Below the pieces are notes generated by a model. That model did no database searches and had not been told where the DNA came from. It was given only the letters and a program-made list of their open reading frames with translations. The position numbers and the translations under genes are program-made. Source: Rattus norvegicus (lineage: Eukaryota > Chordata > Mammalia > Rodentia > Muridae). From it: DNA of 64,000 nucleotides. The DNA is taken from positions 87,864,210 through 87,928,209 of the forward strand of contig NC_086020.1 in the NCBI RefSeq assembly GCF_036323735.1, in the 5' to 3' direction. Shown here piece by piece: positions 1-11,817 of the stretch. Each line of letters starts with the position of its first letter. Positions within the stretch are counted from its first letter, which is position 1.

Positions 1-700
1 AAGTTCTGACGCCTCTATCTATCCTATTTTTAAATTTAAGTTTAGTTTTACACATTTTTGATTAAAATATATAAAATCGCATTCCCTTTCCTTGTCCTCC
101 TTTGATGCCTTCTCAAATTCTTCACTTGATACTTCTTCTATTTTATATATGATTAAGCATATTCTGCTATATGACCAAAACTTGCTCAGTCTGGGTTGTG
201 CTGGTTATTTGGCTATGGACTCAAGCTTTACCAGTTTGAATTGGAGAGCCATTTTATCTTTCCCCAAAGCTAATTCTACCAGCTCAATAAAAGTTCCAAT
301 CTATAAATCATTACTTACCCTGTAGTGACTAAAACTGTTTAGGAATGAAAACCCTTTCAAACTAGAAAATCTGGGAGGAATATATCTCCTCAAGAACACT
401 GAAGATTCTTTGGGAGCACCTAGATTCTGTCCCCAGTATATACAACAGTTCAAACTGTCTGAAACTCCAGTTCCAGGTATTCTGACAAAATCTTCTGACT
501 GCCCTAAGCACACATAAATGCATCAGGCGTAAATGAAGCAAAAAGCACATAATCAGTCATAAAATCCTTTACACATAAGATAATGACACTAATTCTAGAA
601 AAGAAAGAAATATCTTGTATAATAAAGGATTTTTTTTCAAGCTTGGTGTGATAGTGCTTCTTTTAAGGCCAGCACTCTAGACACTCATGCAGGAAAATCA

Positions 701-701
<1 letters not shown>
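1..701. other. AT-rich region without a recognised gene
   Basis: I see no gene here. The short open frames at 92-325 and 301-550 have no recognisable motif. Around 85-200 the sequence is pyrimidine-rich, with a CTCAAATTC / TGCTCAGTCTG pattern faintly like worn L1 3' UTR sequence, too weak to call. Confidence 0.5.

Positions 702-747
<46 letters not shown>
702..747. repeat. (CA)n microsatellite
   Basis: An uninterrupted CA run of about 46 bp (about 23 units), followed by a short A-run. Confidence 0.97.
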
Positions 748-750
<3 letters not shown>

Positions 751-848
751 CCAAAATACCCTGAATAACACAGAGGAAAAAAAGCATTTATGGTCATTTC
801 AGGTATCTTCCCCTGGTACCCATAAAATCATCTTCAAAAATAAATATT

Positions 849-960
849 GCCAAGCATGGTCACAGATGCCATTGATTCCAGGATGTGGGAGGCAAATGCA
901 GTCTGATATCCAAGAATTAAAGGCCCCTTTGTTCTGCCTAGTTGAGTTCATAATAATATT
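849..960 (+). repeat. B1-like SINE, diverged
   Basis: The start GCCAAGCATGGTCACAGATG and the later GGGAGGCAAATGCAGTCTGA track the 7SL-derived B1 body (GCCGGGCATGG... GGGAGGCAGAGGCAGG), and the AAGGCCCC..TGCCTAGTTGAGTTC part tracks the B1 right half. Many substitutions and no clear A tail indicate an old copy. The family call rests on remembered consensus; the right boundary is approximate. Confidence 0.6.
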
Positions 961-1075
961 GAACTCAAACCAGTCACACTCAAAAGGTGAATATAATTTT
1001 GGGAAGATCTTATTAGTGAAACTAAAAGCTCTATAGTGGCCTCTGAACCATTTCTGTTTTCTTTTTCTTTTCTGT

Positions 1076-1375
1076 CATTAATTTATTTTTTCACTTTACA
1101 TCCCAGTTGTGGCATCTCCTACCCCTACTCACCCCATCCATCATTCACACAGCCCCTCCCTTTCCCCCTGTCTTTTCTCCTCTCAGAATGAGGATACCCC
1201 ACCCCTGAAATCACCCCACTCTGGTGTATTATGTTACTGTAGGACTAGGCATATCCTCTCTAACTTAGTACTGACAATGTGGCTCACTTTGTGAAATAGT
1301 TACCAAAGGCAGGCAACAGATTTAGGGACATTCTTGCTCCAGGACTTAAGGGACCTGAAAAAAGGCCTGTCTTCT
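1076..1375 (-). mobile_element. L1 element A: old L1 (Lx-type) 3' UTR fragment
   Basis: The stretch opens with TTTATTTTTTCACTTTACAT followed by a C-rich tract, then GAGGATACCCCACCCCTGAAATC and GGCAGGCAACAGATTTAGG. This order is that of old murine L1 3' UTRs read on the minus strand: tail, polypyrimidine tract, then the region nearer ORF2. No ORF2 part is left, so it is a severely 5'-truncated insertion. Subfamily is inferred, not proved. Confidence 0.6.
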
Positions 1376-2629
1376 CATCTAGAAATCAAGTCTAGTGGAC
1401 ACATAATTTTGTAACTTCGACACCATTAAGTACTTGTTCATCTTACATCATAGACAGAATGAATTGTAGCAGAAGTGGGAGGTGCATTCCCTTTATAATC
1501 AAGGATTAAGATTGCAGGCCATGGAGATTTCAGCAATATTAAAGGATGGATTTTTTATGGAATTCTAATTACAACTGTAAATGTCTTAGAGTTAGGAAAC
1601 TCTCTTTCAGATGTCCTTCACAATATTGTGTAGTCAGGCATATACCCATTTGGGCAACACATCCACAATGAGTCACTGTGTTCCTTTATGTGTTCCTTTA
1701 TGTTCCTGTATGTGGTAAGAGCAACTGATCCTTCATTTGAGTTATGTATCCTGGTTACTTCCTATTCCCAAAACATAGTGAATCGTTTTGCTTTGTCTGA
1801 TCACACAGGTCTCAGAATTCTCCTATTTCATATATATGATCTTGGTTCAGAACTTGTAAGGTGAGGAGATCAGCCTTTCTGCAATCAAAGTTGGATTTTT
1901 TTATTTACATTGTTAGTTCTCAAATCACTTATCATGCCAGGTCATCTATTATAGTCAGATCTTCCTTATAGGCATTGTGAATGGAAGGACTTGTGGTCAC
2001 TGCATTTCCAATAATTTTTTCACTGTGAAAAAGAAATAACACAAACATTTTTGACAATCACACAAATTCATCTGCCTATATGATGCACTTTAGGGGGAAA
2101 ATGCACCACTGACTTAGTATTAAGAACATGTCTAGGTAAGACTTCATTTCCAAAGCAACAAATTTTAACGCACCTTCGGCTGTATTTGATAAACATAAAT
2201 CATTAAAGATAAAATGCCAGTTTGAAAAAAACTTTTTTATAATGTGTTTAGAATATGTTTGTATCTCCTGGTAATTAGATTTTTGTCAACTTTATTTGAG
2301 CTAGACTCATCAGGAAATCTCAATTGAGGAAATGAATCCATAAGATTGGTTTGTAAACTTATTTGTTGTAGGGCATTTCCTTGATTAATGACTGATTGCA
2401 AAGGACTCCATCCATACAATACAGTGGTATATAGGGCAGTTGGCTGTAAAAGGCAAGAGAAAATACCTGATGGGGATGGAGACAGAGTTTGCTCTTTATG
2501 AGCACACATTGTTCTTTCAGAGGGCATAAGTTCAGATTCCACCAAGTGCTGCAGTAAAATTAAATAAAAATGTTTCCTTAATCCTGAACTAAATCTGGAA
2601 CCTTGGGGCTTCAAGGAATTTCTTAGATA
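1376..2629. other. Unassigned region
   Basis: No convincing gene, SINE or L1 similarity. A 125-codon minus-strand open frame at 2237-2614 has no signal peptide, domain or compositional sign of being real, and I regard it as chance. Confidence 0.5.
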
Positions 2630-3065
2630 ATTTCATCTCAGTCAGCAAAGCGTCTCACATGCTTTGCTCTATCCCATATCACACTGCCAATGGCTACTCT
2701 CTGATCTTGGCAACAATCTACCCATCTAGTTTTCAAGGCAGGTTGCCACCATACCAGACATACACATCCCAATTCTGTGGCTGCCAAATGTGTCCAGCCA
2801 CCACACACTCTCTTGAACTCAATTAAATCGCCACATGAAAGAACATACAACACAATAACCTCTGATCCAATTGATAAGATATAATTTGCTCATCTAGACA
2901 TATAGAATCCTATACACCTCTATCCCTTAAGAATATTCATAACAACCTGTAAATGTGCAGAGAAGAATCTTAACATCTACCTCTGTGTTCTCTCAGCTGC
3001 TCCTCTCTCCTTCTCTTTCTCCTTCTCTCTATAATTTTTCTTCTTCCCATCCTTCCTTCTCATCC
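2630..3065. repeat. Possible murine LTR fragment
   Basis: The run CCATACCAGACATACACATC, the GCCACATGAAAGAACATACA segment, a TAAGATATAATTTGCTCA-CTAGACAT segment and a closing CT-rich tract (about 3000-3062) resemble a dispersed murine LTR-type repeat I recognise in outline but cannot name. No flanking duplication was found. A repeat-library search would settle it. Confidence 0.3.
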
Positions 3066-3250
3066 AGTGACAGGTCTTGTTCTCTCTTGTACCTGACTTC
3101 ACCTGCATAATGACATCATCCTACAAACTAGTACTACAGATAACTTAATACTGCATGTCACTCTAACTCCAGGGAAAAAGCAAGTCATTCATTTGTATCC
3201 TTCATGTGAACCTTCATTCAGGTGCACATGCGTACACGAACATACACAAA

Positions 3251-3251
<1 letters not shown>

Positions 3252-3282
<31 letters not shown>
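3252..3282. repeat. (CA)n microsatellite
   Basis: A CA run of about 31 bp. Confidence 0.95.
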
Positions 3283-3284
<2 letters not shown>

Positions 3285-3329
3285 AATACAAAATAAAAAT
3301 TATATATAGCATTTACATATATAAATATA

Positions 3330-3337
3330 GATGGATG

Positions 3338-3377
<40 letters not shown>
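3330..3377. repeat. (GATA)n/(GATG)n microsatellite
   Basis: Three GATG units lead into about nine GATA units. Confidence 0.95.
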
Positions 3378-3378
<1 letters not shown>

Positions 3379-3419
3379 CTGAATAAGAGTTTAGGAACAA
3401 AGGATGTAAGTTTTCCTTC

Positions 3420-3590
3420 ATGGTCTCTGCTTCAGTTCCTGCTTCCAGATTTCCATACTGTTTTAGGTACTGCATTGGTTCCTCCATGATGGAGTGTAAT
3501 AAGGAACTATAAATCAAATAAAACCTTTCCCTTGCCAGTTGCTTTTGATCATGGTCTTTATCACACTAATAGAAAGCAAGCTAAAATAGG
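3420..3590 (-). repeat. Old murine interspersed repeat fragment
   Basis: TTCAGTTCCTGCTTCCAGAT, AATAAAACCTTTCCCTTGCC, GTTGCTTTTGATCATGGTCT and TTTATCACACTAATAGAAA follow in the order of a common dispersed rodent repeat, probably part of an old Lx-type L1 3' region. The orientation given assumes it matches the related piece at 34110-34490 on the opposite strand. Family name not established. Confidence 0.4.
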
Positions 3591-4440
3591 AGTCGGAACC
3601 AAGATTGTGGAAAAAAATCATATCCACGTGTGATGTATATGAATTATGAATTTGCATTTTCTGGTCACATGGGCAGAAAATTATTTATATTAACAAGAAA
3701 ACAGAACCACTGAAGTGAAACATTGGCTTTATTGGATCAACAAATCGTGATAGGCTGTAGCCGAGAAATCATCTCTGATTCAAGAGATATAGCACAGATC
3801 CAAAGTATTCTTCACAGTATATATCAAAGTAAGTGGATGCTGTGGTCCATAAGAGACAAAGGATGCATGCCATGCTGACAGTAGAATCAGCAATAGTATT
3901 CAAGATGTCCTAGGTTTTGCCAAATGGAAACTGTAGTACTGAAAGTATCATAGAGGGCATGAACTTGACAATGTGTATCAGTGTTGGAGTAACTGAAAAG
4001 AAACCCTTGATGATGGTGCACCCTCAGTTGCAGTGGACACCACAGATTGACAGAGTCACACACAGAAGGTAAGGTTTGGTTTCAAATGGCAGGGTTGCAG
4101 TACCTGAAGGTCATAGAGAAGGTGAAGTCTTAACTTAAGTTGCAAGGAGATCTCAACAAGTGGACAAAACAGACTATATACAGAAGACCAGCTAGAATAG
4201 TAGCAGATAAGGGGTGTTTGTGAATGAGGATATGAGATCATCTGTGTCTGCTGGAGAGGGCAAAGTCAGCAAATTAGAGCTGCATGATCCTCCTTTCACA
4301 CAGAAGTTTTGAAGTTTCATGAGTTGGACACTGAGTTCTTTACAATATTATGCTTTTGTGTTGTAGCTACATAATTGTTCTTCCTTTTTGTAGAGACAAT
4401 ATGTAACCTACTTTGGATTTTTCAGAAGTCCATAGTTAGA
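3591..4440. other. Unassigned region with a degenerate internal repeat
   Basis: No gene recognised. Two stretches about 162 bp apart (3912-3965 and 4073-4130) share a GGTTT...AAATGG...AGTAC.TGAA.GT.CATAGAG..G skeleton, suggesting an old tandem duplication, possibly from an internal retroelement region. Confidence 0.4.
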
Positions 4441-4454
4441 GTAGATATAAAAAT

Positions 4455-4576
4455 ACTGGGGCCCAGCCCATTCTGAGGAGTTGCAAAGAACCATCCCAGG
4501 GTCACCACTGCCGCCAGTGCTGCCAGTGCCACCCATGCTTGCTGGCCCCCAGGGACCAAGGACCACGATCGGACCT
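4455..4576. other. Isolated GC-rich segment of unknown origin
   Basis: About 120 bp is much more GC-rich than its neighbours, with GCC/CCA-type triplet runs (ACTGCCGCCAGTGCTGCCAG, GCCACCCATGCTTGCTGG). On the minus strand it lies in a 108-codon open frame (4408-4734) that reads Gly/Ser-rich there. No known exon or repeat is recognised. Confidence 0.4.
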
Positions 4577-4699
4577 GGCCAAATATGGGAGTTCACATTG
4601 GCCATAAGCACTTGAAAAGCTGAGGCAGGAGGATTAAAAATGAGGCCACAACCAGCTTGGACTTCAGAATGAAAGTTTGTTAAATCAAAACAACAAAGT
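4577..4699 (+). repeat. B1-like SINE, old
   Basis: GCACTTGAAAAGCTGAGGCA followed by GGAGGATT, then GAGGCCACAACCAGCTTGGA and an A-rich CAAAACAACAAAG end follow the order of the 7SL-derived B1/Alu-like body. The first 40 bases are badly diverged. Confidence 0.6.
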
Positions 4700-5353
4700 C
4701 TATTCTTGCCCCTGTCACAAGCATTATGCATCACTGTCTGAGATGAAGATATGTGCTGACTGCATTTGGAATCTTGAATAACTAGTATGTTTTAGGGTAA
4801 ATGCAGGATTTCTACACATGAATCCACCTTGTATGCCTTAAAGTGGATGGCTCCACCCAAATAGCTTCTACACTTCAGCTTTATCCTCTTCCCAAGTTTA
4901 CGCAGGCTGTCATTTTTTAAGCTAAACTACTCCTGGCATAACCTGTGTGTTGTCTCCCATCCACAGATGAGGCAGGGCTGGAAAGTGTGAAGGAGGCTTT
5001 AAGTAAGACTCGGGGATAATGGGAGGGAGCCTATGTACATAACTTGATGTCCTTCTTTCAGTCCTTTCTTGTGTAGTCCTATTTTAAAGATGCTTTCATC
5101 CCTAGCTCCTAGTCTTCTATATGCCAGACTTTTGTATTTTGGGTGGGCCAGATAGAATAGAGAATGAAGGAGAGCATCTTTACTTTGCCCTTTATCTAGG
5201 AAACCATAATGTATATAATAGAATAACAGATATTTGTGAATAACATTTACACAACATTAACAGAGTCATTTTTGGCAAGATAAAAAGTTTCCAAAAAAAA
5301 AAAAAAGGAGATAACAAAATGAATGGTTTTATTTTTCAGATATAGGCAAAAAC
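4700..5353. other. Unassigned region with an A14 run
   Basis: No gene seen. A pure A-run at 5293-5306 could be the tail of an old retroposed copy, but the upstream 500 bp matches nothing I know and no target duplication is visible. Confidence 0.45.
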
Positions 5354-5872
5354 TTTTTCATTAATTGGATACTTTTTAATTTACATTTCAAATATTATTC
5401 CCTTTCCCAGCGTCCTGGACATAAGTCCCCTATCCCATTCCCTCCCCTTGTTCTATACGGGTGTTTTCCTCCCAATTCCCCCTTCACCCACCCAAATTTC
5501 GGCTACACTAGGGGTCCAACCTTGACAGGACCAAGGGATTCTCCTTCCATTAATACCCAACAAAGCCATCCTCTGATACGTATGCACCTGCAATCATGGG
5601 TCAGTCCATGACATAGTCTTTGGGTAGTATTTTAGTCCCTGGGAGGTCTGGTTGGTTGACATTGTTGTTCTTATGGGGTCTCAAGCCCCTTTAGCTATTT
5701 CAATCCTTTCTCTAATTTCTCCAACTGAGATCCCATTCTCAGTTCAATGGTTTGCTGCTAGCCTTCGCCTTGGTATTTGACATGCTTTGGCTGTGTCTCT
5801 CAGGAGAGATCTACATCCAGTTCCTTTCAGCATGCATTTCTTAGCTTCATAAATCTTATCTAGTTTTGGTGG

Positions 5873-5875
<3 letters not shown>

Positions 5876-5907
<32 letters not shown>
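5876..5907. repeat. (GT)n microsatellite inside L1 3' UTR
   Basis: A 32-bp GT run lies inside the 3' UTR of L1 element B where other copies here lack it, so it expanded after insertion. Confidence 0.95.
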
Positions 5908-5908
<1 letters not shown>

Positions 5909-6099
5909 CACATGTGCGGCAGGCTCTGAATGGCTGTTCCTTCAGTCCTCTGCTCCAACCTTTACCTCCATATCCCCTCCTATGAATATTTTTGTTCCCC
6001 CTTTTAAGGATTGAAACATCCGCACTTTGGTCATCCTTCTTCTAGAGTTTCATGTGGTCTGTCAGTTGTATCTTGGGTATTTCGAGTATTTGGGCTGAT

Positions 6100-9000
6100 A
6101 TCCACTTATCAGCGAGTGCATACCATGTGTGTTTTTCTGTGATTGGGTTACCTTACTCAGGATGATATTTTATAGTTCAATTCATTTGCCTATGAACTTC
6201 ATGAAGTCATTTTTTCTGATAACTGAGTACTCCATTGTGAATTTGTACCACATTTTCTGTATCCATTCCTCTGGTGAAGGGCATCTGGGTTCGTTCCAGC
6301 TTCTGGCTATTATAAAGAAGGCTGCTGTGAACATAGTGGAGCATTCATCTTTGTTGAATGCTGGAGCATCATTTGGGTATATGGCCAGGGGTAGTATAAC
6401 TGGGTCCTCACGTAATGTAATGTCCAATTTCCTGAGGAACGTCCATACAAATTTCCAGAGTGGTTGTACCAATTTGTAATCCCACCAACACTGGAGGAGT
6501 GTTCCTCTTTCTCTACATCCTCGCCAGCAACTGTTGTCACATCAGTTTTTAATCCTACCCATTCTAACTGGTATGAGGTGGAATCTCATTGTTGTTTTTA
6601 TTATCCTGATGACTCAGTATGTTGAACATTTCTTTAGGTACTTCTCAGACATTTGATATTTCTCAGGTGAGAATTGTTTGCTTAGCTCTGCACCCCATTT
6701 TTAATAGGGTTATTTAGCTCTCTGGAGTGTAACTTTGTATATATTGGATATTAACACTCTATCAGATGTAATTGATAAAGATCTTTTCTAAATCTGTTGC
6801 TTGCCATTTTATCCTAATGACAGCGTCTTTTGCCTTACAGAAGCTTTGCAATTTTGCACTTGTCAATTCTTGGTCTTACAGCTTAAGCCATTGGTGTTTT
6901 GCTCAGGAAACTATCACCAGGGCCCATGTGATCAAGACTCTTCTCCACTTTTTCTTCTGTTGGTTTTATATAGAGGTCCTTGATCCACTTGGACTTAAGC
7001 TTTGTACAGAGTGATAAGAAGAGATGGATTTGCAATCTTCTACGTGCTGATCTAGCCCCATTTTTTGAAAACGGTACCTTTTTTCCCCATTGGATGGATT
7101 TAGCTCTTTTTTCAAGGATCAAGTCACCATAGGTTTTTTGGGTTCACTATTGGGTCTTCTATTCCACTGATCTACCTGCCTGTCTCAGTACCAATGCAAT
7201 ACAGTTTTTTATCACAATTGCTCTATAATACTGATTGAGGTCAGGGATAATAATTCCCCCAGAAGTTGTTTTATTGTTGAGGATAGTTTTCCCTATACTT
7301 GGTTTTTTGTTATTCCAAATGAATTTACAATTTACTCTTTTGAACTTTGTGAAGAAGTGAGGTGGAAATTTGATGGGAATTGCATTGAATCTGTAGATTG
7401 CTTTTGGTAAAATGGCCATTTTAATTTACTAATCCTGCCAATCCATGATTCTGGGAGGTCTTTCCATCTTCTGAGATCTTCTTCAATTTCTTTCTTCAGA
7501 TACTTGAAGTTCTTGTCATACAAATCTTTCACTTGCTTTGTTAGAGTGACAACATGTTATGTTATATTATTTGGGAATATTGTGCTGGTGTCATCCCTAA
7601 TTTCTTTCTCAGCCTCTTTATCCTTTGAGTAGATGAAGTCTCCTGATTTGTCTGAGTTAATTTTATAACCATCCACTTTGCTGAAGTTGTTTATCAGGCT
7701 TAGTAGTTCTCTGGTGGAACTTTTGGGGTCACTTAAGTTTACTATCATACCATCTGAAAATAGAGATATTCTGACTTCTTTCTTTCAAACATTTATCCCT
7801 TTGCCCTCCTTTTGTTGTCTGATTGTTTTGGCTAGTACTTCAAGTACTATATTGAATAAGGAAGAAGAGAGTGGGCAGCCTTGTCTAGTCCCTGATTTTA
7901 CTGGGATTGCTTCAAGTTTCTCTCCACCCGTTTTAATGTTAACTACTGGTTTGTTGTATATTACTTTTACTGTGTTTAGGTATGGGCCTTGAATTCCTGA
8001 TTTTCCAGGACTTTTATCATGTAGGGGTGTTGCATTTTGTCAAATGCTTTCTCAGCATTTAATGAAATGATCATGTGTGTTTTTCTTCTTTCAGTTTGTT
8101 AATATAGTGGATTAGGTTGATTGATTTCTTTATATTGAACCAACACTGCATACCTTTGATGAAACCTACTTGATCATGGTGGGTGATCTCTTTGATATGT
8201 TCCTGGATTCAGTTTGTAAAAATCCCACAGAGTATTTTTTTCATTGATATTCATAAGGGAAAATGGTCTGAATTTCTCTTTATTTGTTAGGTCTTTGTGT
8301 GCTTTAGGTTTAAGGGTAATTGTGGCTTCATAAAAGAAATTCGGTAGTGTTCCTTCTGTTTCTATTTTGTGGAGTAGTTTGGACAGTATTGGTATGAGGT
8401 CTTCGATGAAGGTGTGATTGAATTCTGCACTAAACCAATTTGGTCCTGGAATATTTTTAATTGGTAGGCTTTTAATCATATCTTCTATTTCTTTAGGAGT
8501 TATGGTACTGTTTAGATGGTTTATCTGTACCTGATTTAAGTTTGGTACCTGGTATATGTCTAGAAAATTTCCATTTCATCCAGATTTTCCAGTTTTGTTG
8601 AATATATGATTTAGTGGTAGTATTTGATGATTTTATTGAATTTACTCAGATTCTGTTGTTATGACTCCCTTTTCATTTCTCAGTTGGTTAATTTGGACAC
8701 ACTTTCTGTCCCTTGGTTAGTCAGGCTAAGGCTTTTTCAATCTTTTTGATTTTCTCAAAGAAGCAGCTCCTGATTTTGTTGATTCTTTGTATAGTCCTTT
8801 TTTTTCTACTTGGTTGATTTCAGTCCTGAGTTTGTTTGTTTCCTGCCTTCTACTCCTCTTTGGTGTATTTGCTTTTTTGGTTTTCTAGAGCTTTTAGGTA
8901 TGCTGTCAAGTTGCTGATAGATAATCTCTCCTCTTTATTTTTGCAGACACTCAGAGGTATGAGTTTTCCTCTTGGCACTCCTTTCATTGTATCCAATAAG

Positions 9001-9594
9001 TTTTTGTATGTTCTGCCTTCATTTTTATTAAATTCTAAGAAGTCTTTAATTTCTTTATTTCTTCCTTGACCAAGTTATCATTGAACAGATCATTGTTCAC
9101 CTTCCATGTGTATGTGGGCTTTCAGTCATTATTGCTGTTATTGAAGGCCAGACTTAGGCCGTGCTGGTCTGATGATGATGCATGGGATTATTTCCATCTT
9201 CCTGTATCTGTTGGGGCCTATTTTGTGACAGATTATATGATCAGTTTTGGGGAAAGTGCCATGAGGTGCTGAGTAGAACGTATACCCTATTGTTTTAGGA
9301 TGGGATGTTCTATAAATGTCTGTTAAGTCCATCCGGTTAATAACTTCTGTTAGTTTCTCTATGTCTCTGTTTAATTTCTGTTTCCATGATCTGTCCATTG
9401 ATAAGAGTGGGGTGGTGAAATATCCTACTATTATTGTTTGGGTACAGTATGTGCTTTGAGCTTTAGTAAGGTTTCTTTTATGAATGCAGTTGCCCTTGCA
9501 TTTGGACCATAGATATTTAGGATTGAGAGTTCATCTTGTTGGATTTTTTTTCCTTTGGTGAATATCAAGTGTCCTTCCTCATCTCTTTTGATGA
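6100..9594 (-). pseudogene. L1 ORF2 remnant (element B)
   Basis: Decayed reverse-transcriptase gene. The endonuclease C-terminal part, RT region, and C-terminal region are all recognisable by similarity to the intact ORF2 at 53734-57561, but no frame stays open beyond about 105 codons. The first roughly 95 codons, including the active-site Asn and Glu of the endonuclease, are missing through 5' truncation. The terminal codons before the 3' UTR have lost the usual stop. Confidence 0.85.
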
Positions 9595-11561
9595 CATTTC
9601 ACTTTGTTTCCTTTTTTTTTTTTCTTTATTAACTTGAGTATTTCTTATTTACATTTCTATTGTTATTTCCTTTCCCGGTTTCCAGGCCAACATACTCCTA
9701 GCCCCTCCTCCTCCCCTTCTATAAAGGTGTTCCCGTCCCCATCCTCCCCCTATTACCACCCTCCCCACAAAAATCACGTTCACTGGGCGTTCAGTCTTGG
9801 CAGGACCAAGGGCTTCCCCTTCCACTGGAGCTCTTTCTAGGCTACTCATTGCTATCTATGAGGTTGGAGCCCAGGGTCAGTCCATGTATAGTCTTTGGGT
9901 AGTGACTTAATCACTGGAAGCTTTGGTTGGTTGGCATTGTTGTTCATATGGGGTCTTGAGCTCTTCCAGTCCTTTCTCTGATTCCTTCAACTGGGTCCCG
10001 TTCTCAGTTCAGTGGTTTGCTGCTGGCATTCACCTCTGTATTTGCTGTATTCTGGTTGTGTCTCTCAGGACAGATCTACATCCGGTTCTTGCCGGCTTAC
10101 ACTATTTTGCTTCATCCATCTTATCTAACTGGGTGGCTGACTATGTATGGGCCACATGTGGAGCAAGCTCTGAATGGGTGTTCCTTCTGCCTCTGTTTTA
10201 ATCTTTTCCTCCTTATTCCCTGCCAAGGGTATTCTTGTTCCCCTTTTAAAGAAGAAGTGAAGCATTTGCATTTTGGTCATCCCTCTTGAATTTCATGTGT
10301 TCTGTGCATCTAAGGCAATTCAAGCATTTGGGCTAATAGCCACTTATCAATGAGTGAATACTATGTGTGTTTTTCTGTGATTAGGTTACCTCACTCAGGA
10401 TGATATTTTCCCTCCATTTGCCTATGAATTTCATAAAGTCATTGTTTTTGATAGCTGAGTAATATTCCATTGTGTAGATGTACCATATTTTCTGTATCCA
10501 TTCTTCTGTTGAAGGACATTGGGTTCTTTCCAGCTTCTGTCTATTATAAATAAGGCTGCTATGAAAATAGTGGAGCACATGTCTTTGATATATGTTGGGG
10601 CATCTTTTGGGTATATGCCCAAGAGAGCTATAGCTAGGTCCTCAGATAGTTCAATGTCCAATTTTCTAAGCAACCTGCAGACTGACTTCCAGAATGATTG
10701 TACTAGTCTGTAATCCCGCCAACAATGGAGGAGTGTTATTCTTTCCCCACATCCTTGTGAGCATCTGCTGTCACCAGAGTTTTTTATTTTAGCCATTCTG
10801 ACTGGTGTGAGGTGGAATCTCAAGGTTGTTTTGATTTGCATTTCCCTTATGACTAAAGATGTTGAACATTTCTTTAGGTGCTTCTCAGTCATATCGCATT
10901 CCTCAGCTGTGAATTCTTTGTTTAGCTCTGAATCCCATTTTTTAATAGGGTCATTTGTCTCCCTGCCATCTAACTTCGTGAGTTCTTTGTATATTTTGGA
11001 TATGAGCCCTCTATCAGTTGTACGATTGGTAAAGATCTTTCCCCAATCTGTTGGTTGCCATTTTGTCCTACCAACAGTGTCCTTTGCCTTACATAAAGCT
11101 TTGTAGTTTTATGAGATCCCATTTTTTTATTCTTGATCTTAGAGCATAAACCATTGGTGTTTTGCTCAGGAAATTTTCTCCAGTGCCCATGTGTTCGAGA
11201 GTCTTCCCACTTTTTCTTCTATTAGTTTGAGTGTATCTGATTTGATGTGGAGATACTTGGTCCACTTGGACGTAAGCTTTGTACAGGATGATAAGCATGG
11301 ATCAATCTGCATTCTTCTACATGCTGACTTCCAGTTGAACCAGCAACATTTGCTGAAAATGTTTCCATTGGATGGTTTTGGCTGCTTTGTCAAAAACCAA
11401 GTGACCATAGGTGTGTGGGTTCATTTCTGGGAATCAGTTCTATTCTAAATGTCTATCTGTCTGTCTCTGTATCAATACCATTCAGTTTTTATCACTACTG
11501 CTCTGTAATACTGCTTGAGTTCAGGGATAATGATTTCCCCGGAAGTTTTTGTATTGTTGAG

Positions 11562-11567
11562 GATTGT
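11562..11567 (+). repeat. Left 6-bp target duplication of the solo LTR
   Basis: GATTGT here and again at 11884-11889 flank the LTR exactly. Class II retroviral elements such as IAP make 6-bp duplications. Confidence 0.85.
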
Positions 11568-11596
11568 TGTGGAAAGCCGCGATAGCATTCGCCATC

Positions 11597-11608
11597 ACAA
11601 GATGGCGC
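11597..11608 (+). promoter_or_regulatory. YY1-like motif in the LTR
   Basis: ACAAGATGGCGC contains the AAGATGGCG core recognised by YY1 in many retroelement promoters. Binding is inferred from the motif alone. Confidence 0.5.
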
Positions 11609-11731
11609 TAGCTTCCGCTGTACCAGCCCGATCTCTTTTCAGGAAACAAGCTGTGTGCGCATGTGCAAGAGTGTGTTCGCGCCAAGACTTTGCCCACCCC
11701 GGAGCGTGCCAGTGAGATCATGGGTAAGCGA

Positions 11732-11769
11732 CCAATCAGGCGTGGACACACCGTGCTAGGGTTTTATAA
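11732..11769 (+). promoter_or_regulatory. CCAAT and TATA boxes of the LTR
   Basis: CCAAT at 11732-11736 and TTTTATAA at 11762-11769 would place transcription start near 11790-11800, pointing toward 11884 onward and antisense to the host L1. Confidence 0.7.
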
Positions 11770-11811
11770 GCAGCGCCTTTCTGGGCCCCGGGTCTCTCCT
11801 CTTCAAGATGC

Positions 11812-11817
11812 AATAAA
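11812..11817 (+). terminator. LTR polyadenylation signal
   Basis: AATAAA inside CAATAAACGCTTTGCTGCAG, the usual R-region arrangement of IAP-type LTRs. Confidence 0.75.

Larger units (their letters stand above)
5354..9594 (-). mobile_element. L1 element B: 5'-truncated L1, minus strand
   Basis: Read on the minus strand this runs from the endonuclease part of ORF2 (near 9594) to the L1 3' UTR and 3' end (near 5354). The 3' UTR (about 5354-6100) has the C-rich/G-rich polypurine tract and a (GT)n run. ORF2 pieces appear in order in different frames: KLNRDIEKLTEVINRMDLTD (9138-9398), a pre-RT and RT stretch (8174-8479), SDPKSSTRELL (7557-7748), and KFIWNNKKPSIGKTILNN (7159-7419). Frameshifts and stops are scattered throughout, so it is dead. 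The 5' break falls about 90-100 codons into ORF2, right beside the tail of element C. Confidence 0.9.

Noticed and set aside
4408..4734. 108-codon minus-strand frame with a Gly/Ser-rich centre
   Set aside because: It spans a B1-like SINE and a GC-rich segment. The B1 part is antisense repeat, so it is not a conserved gene. The GC-rich part is kept as a finding only.
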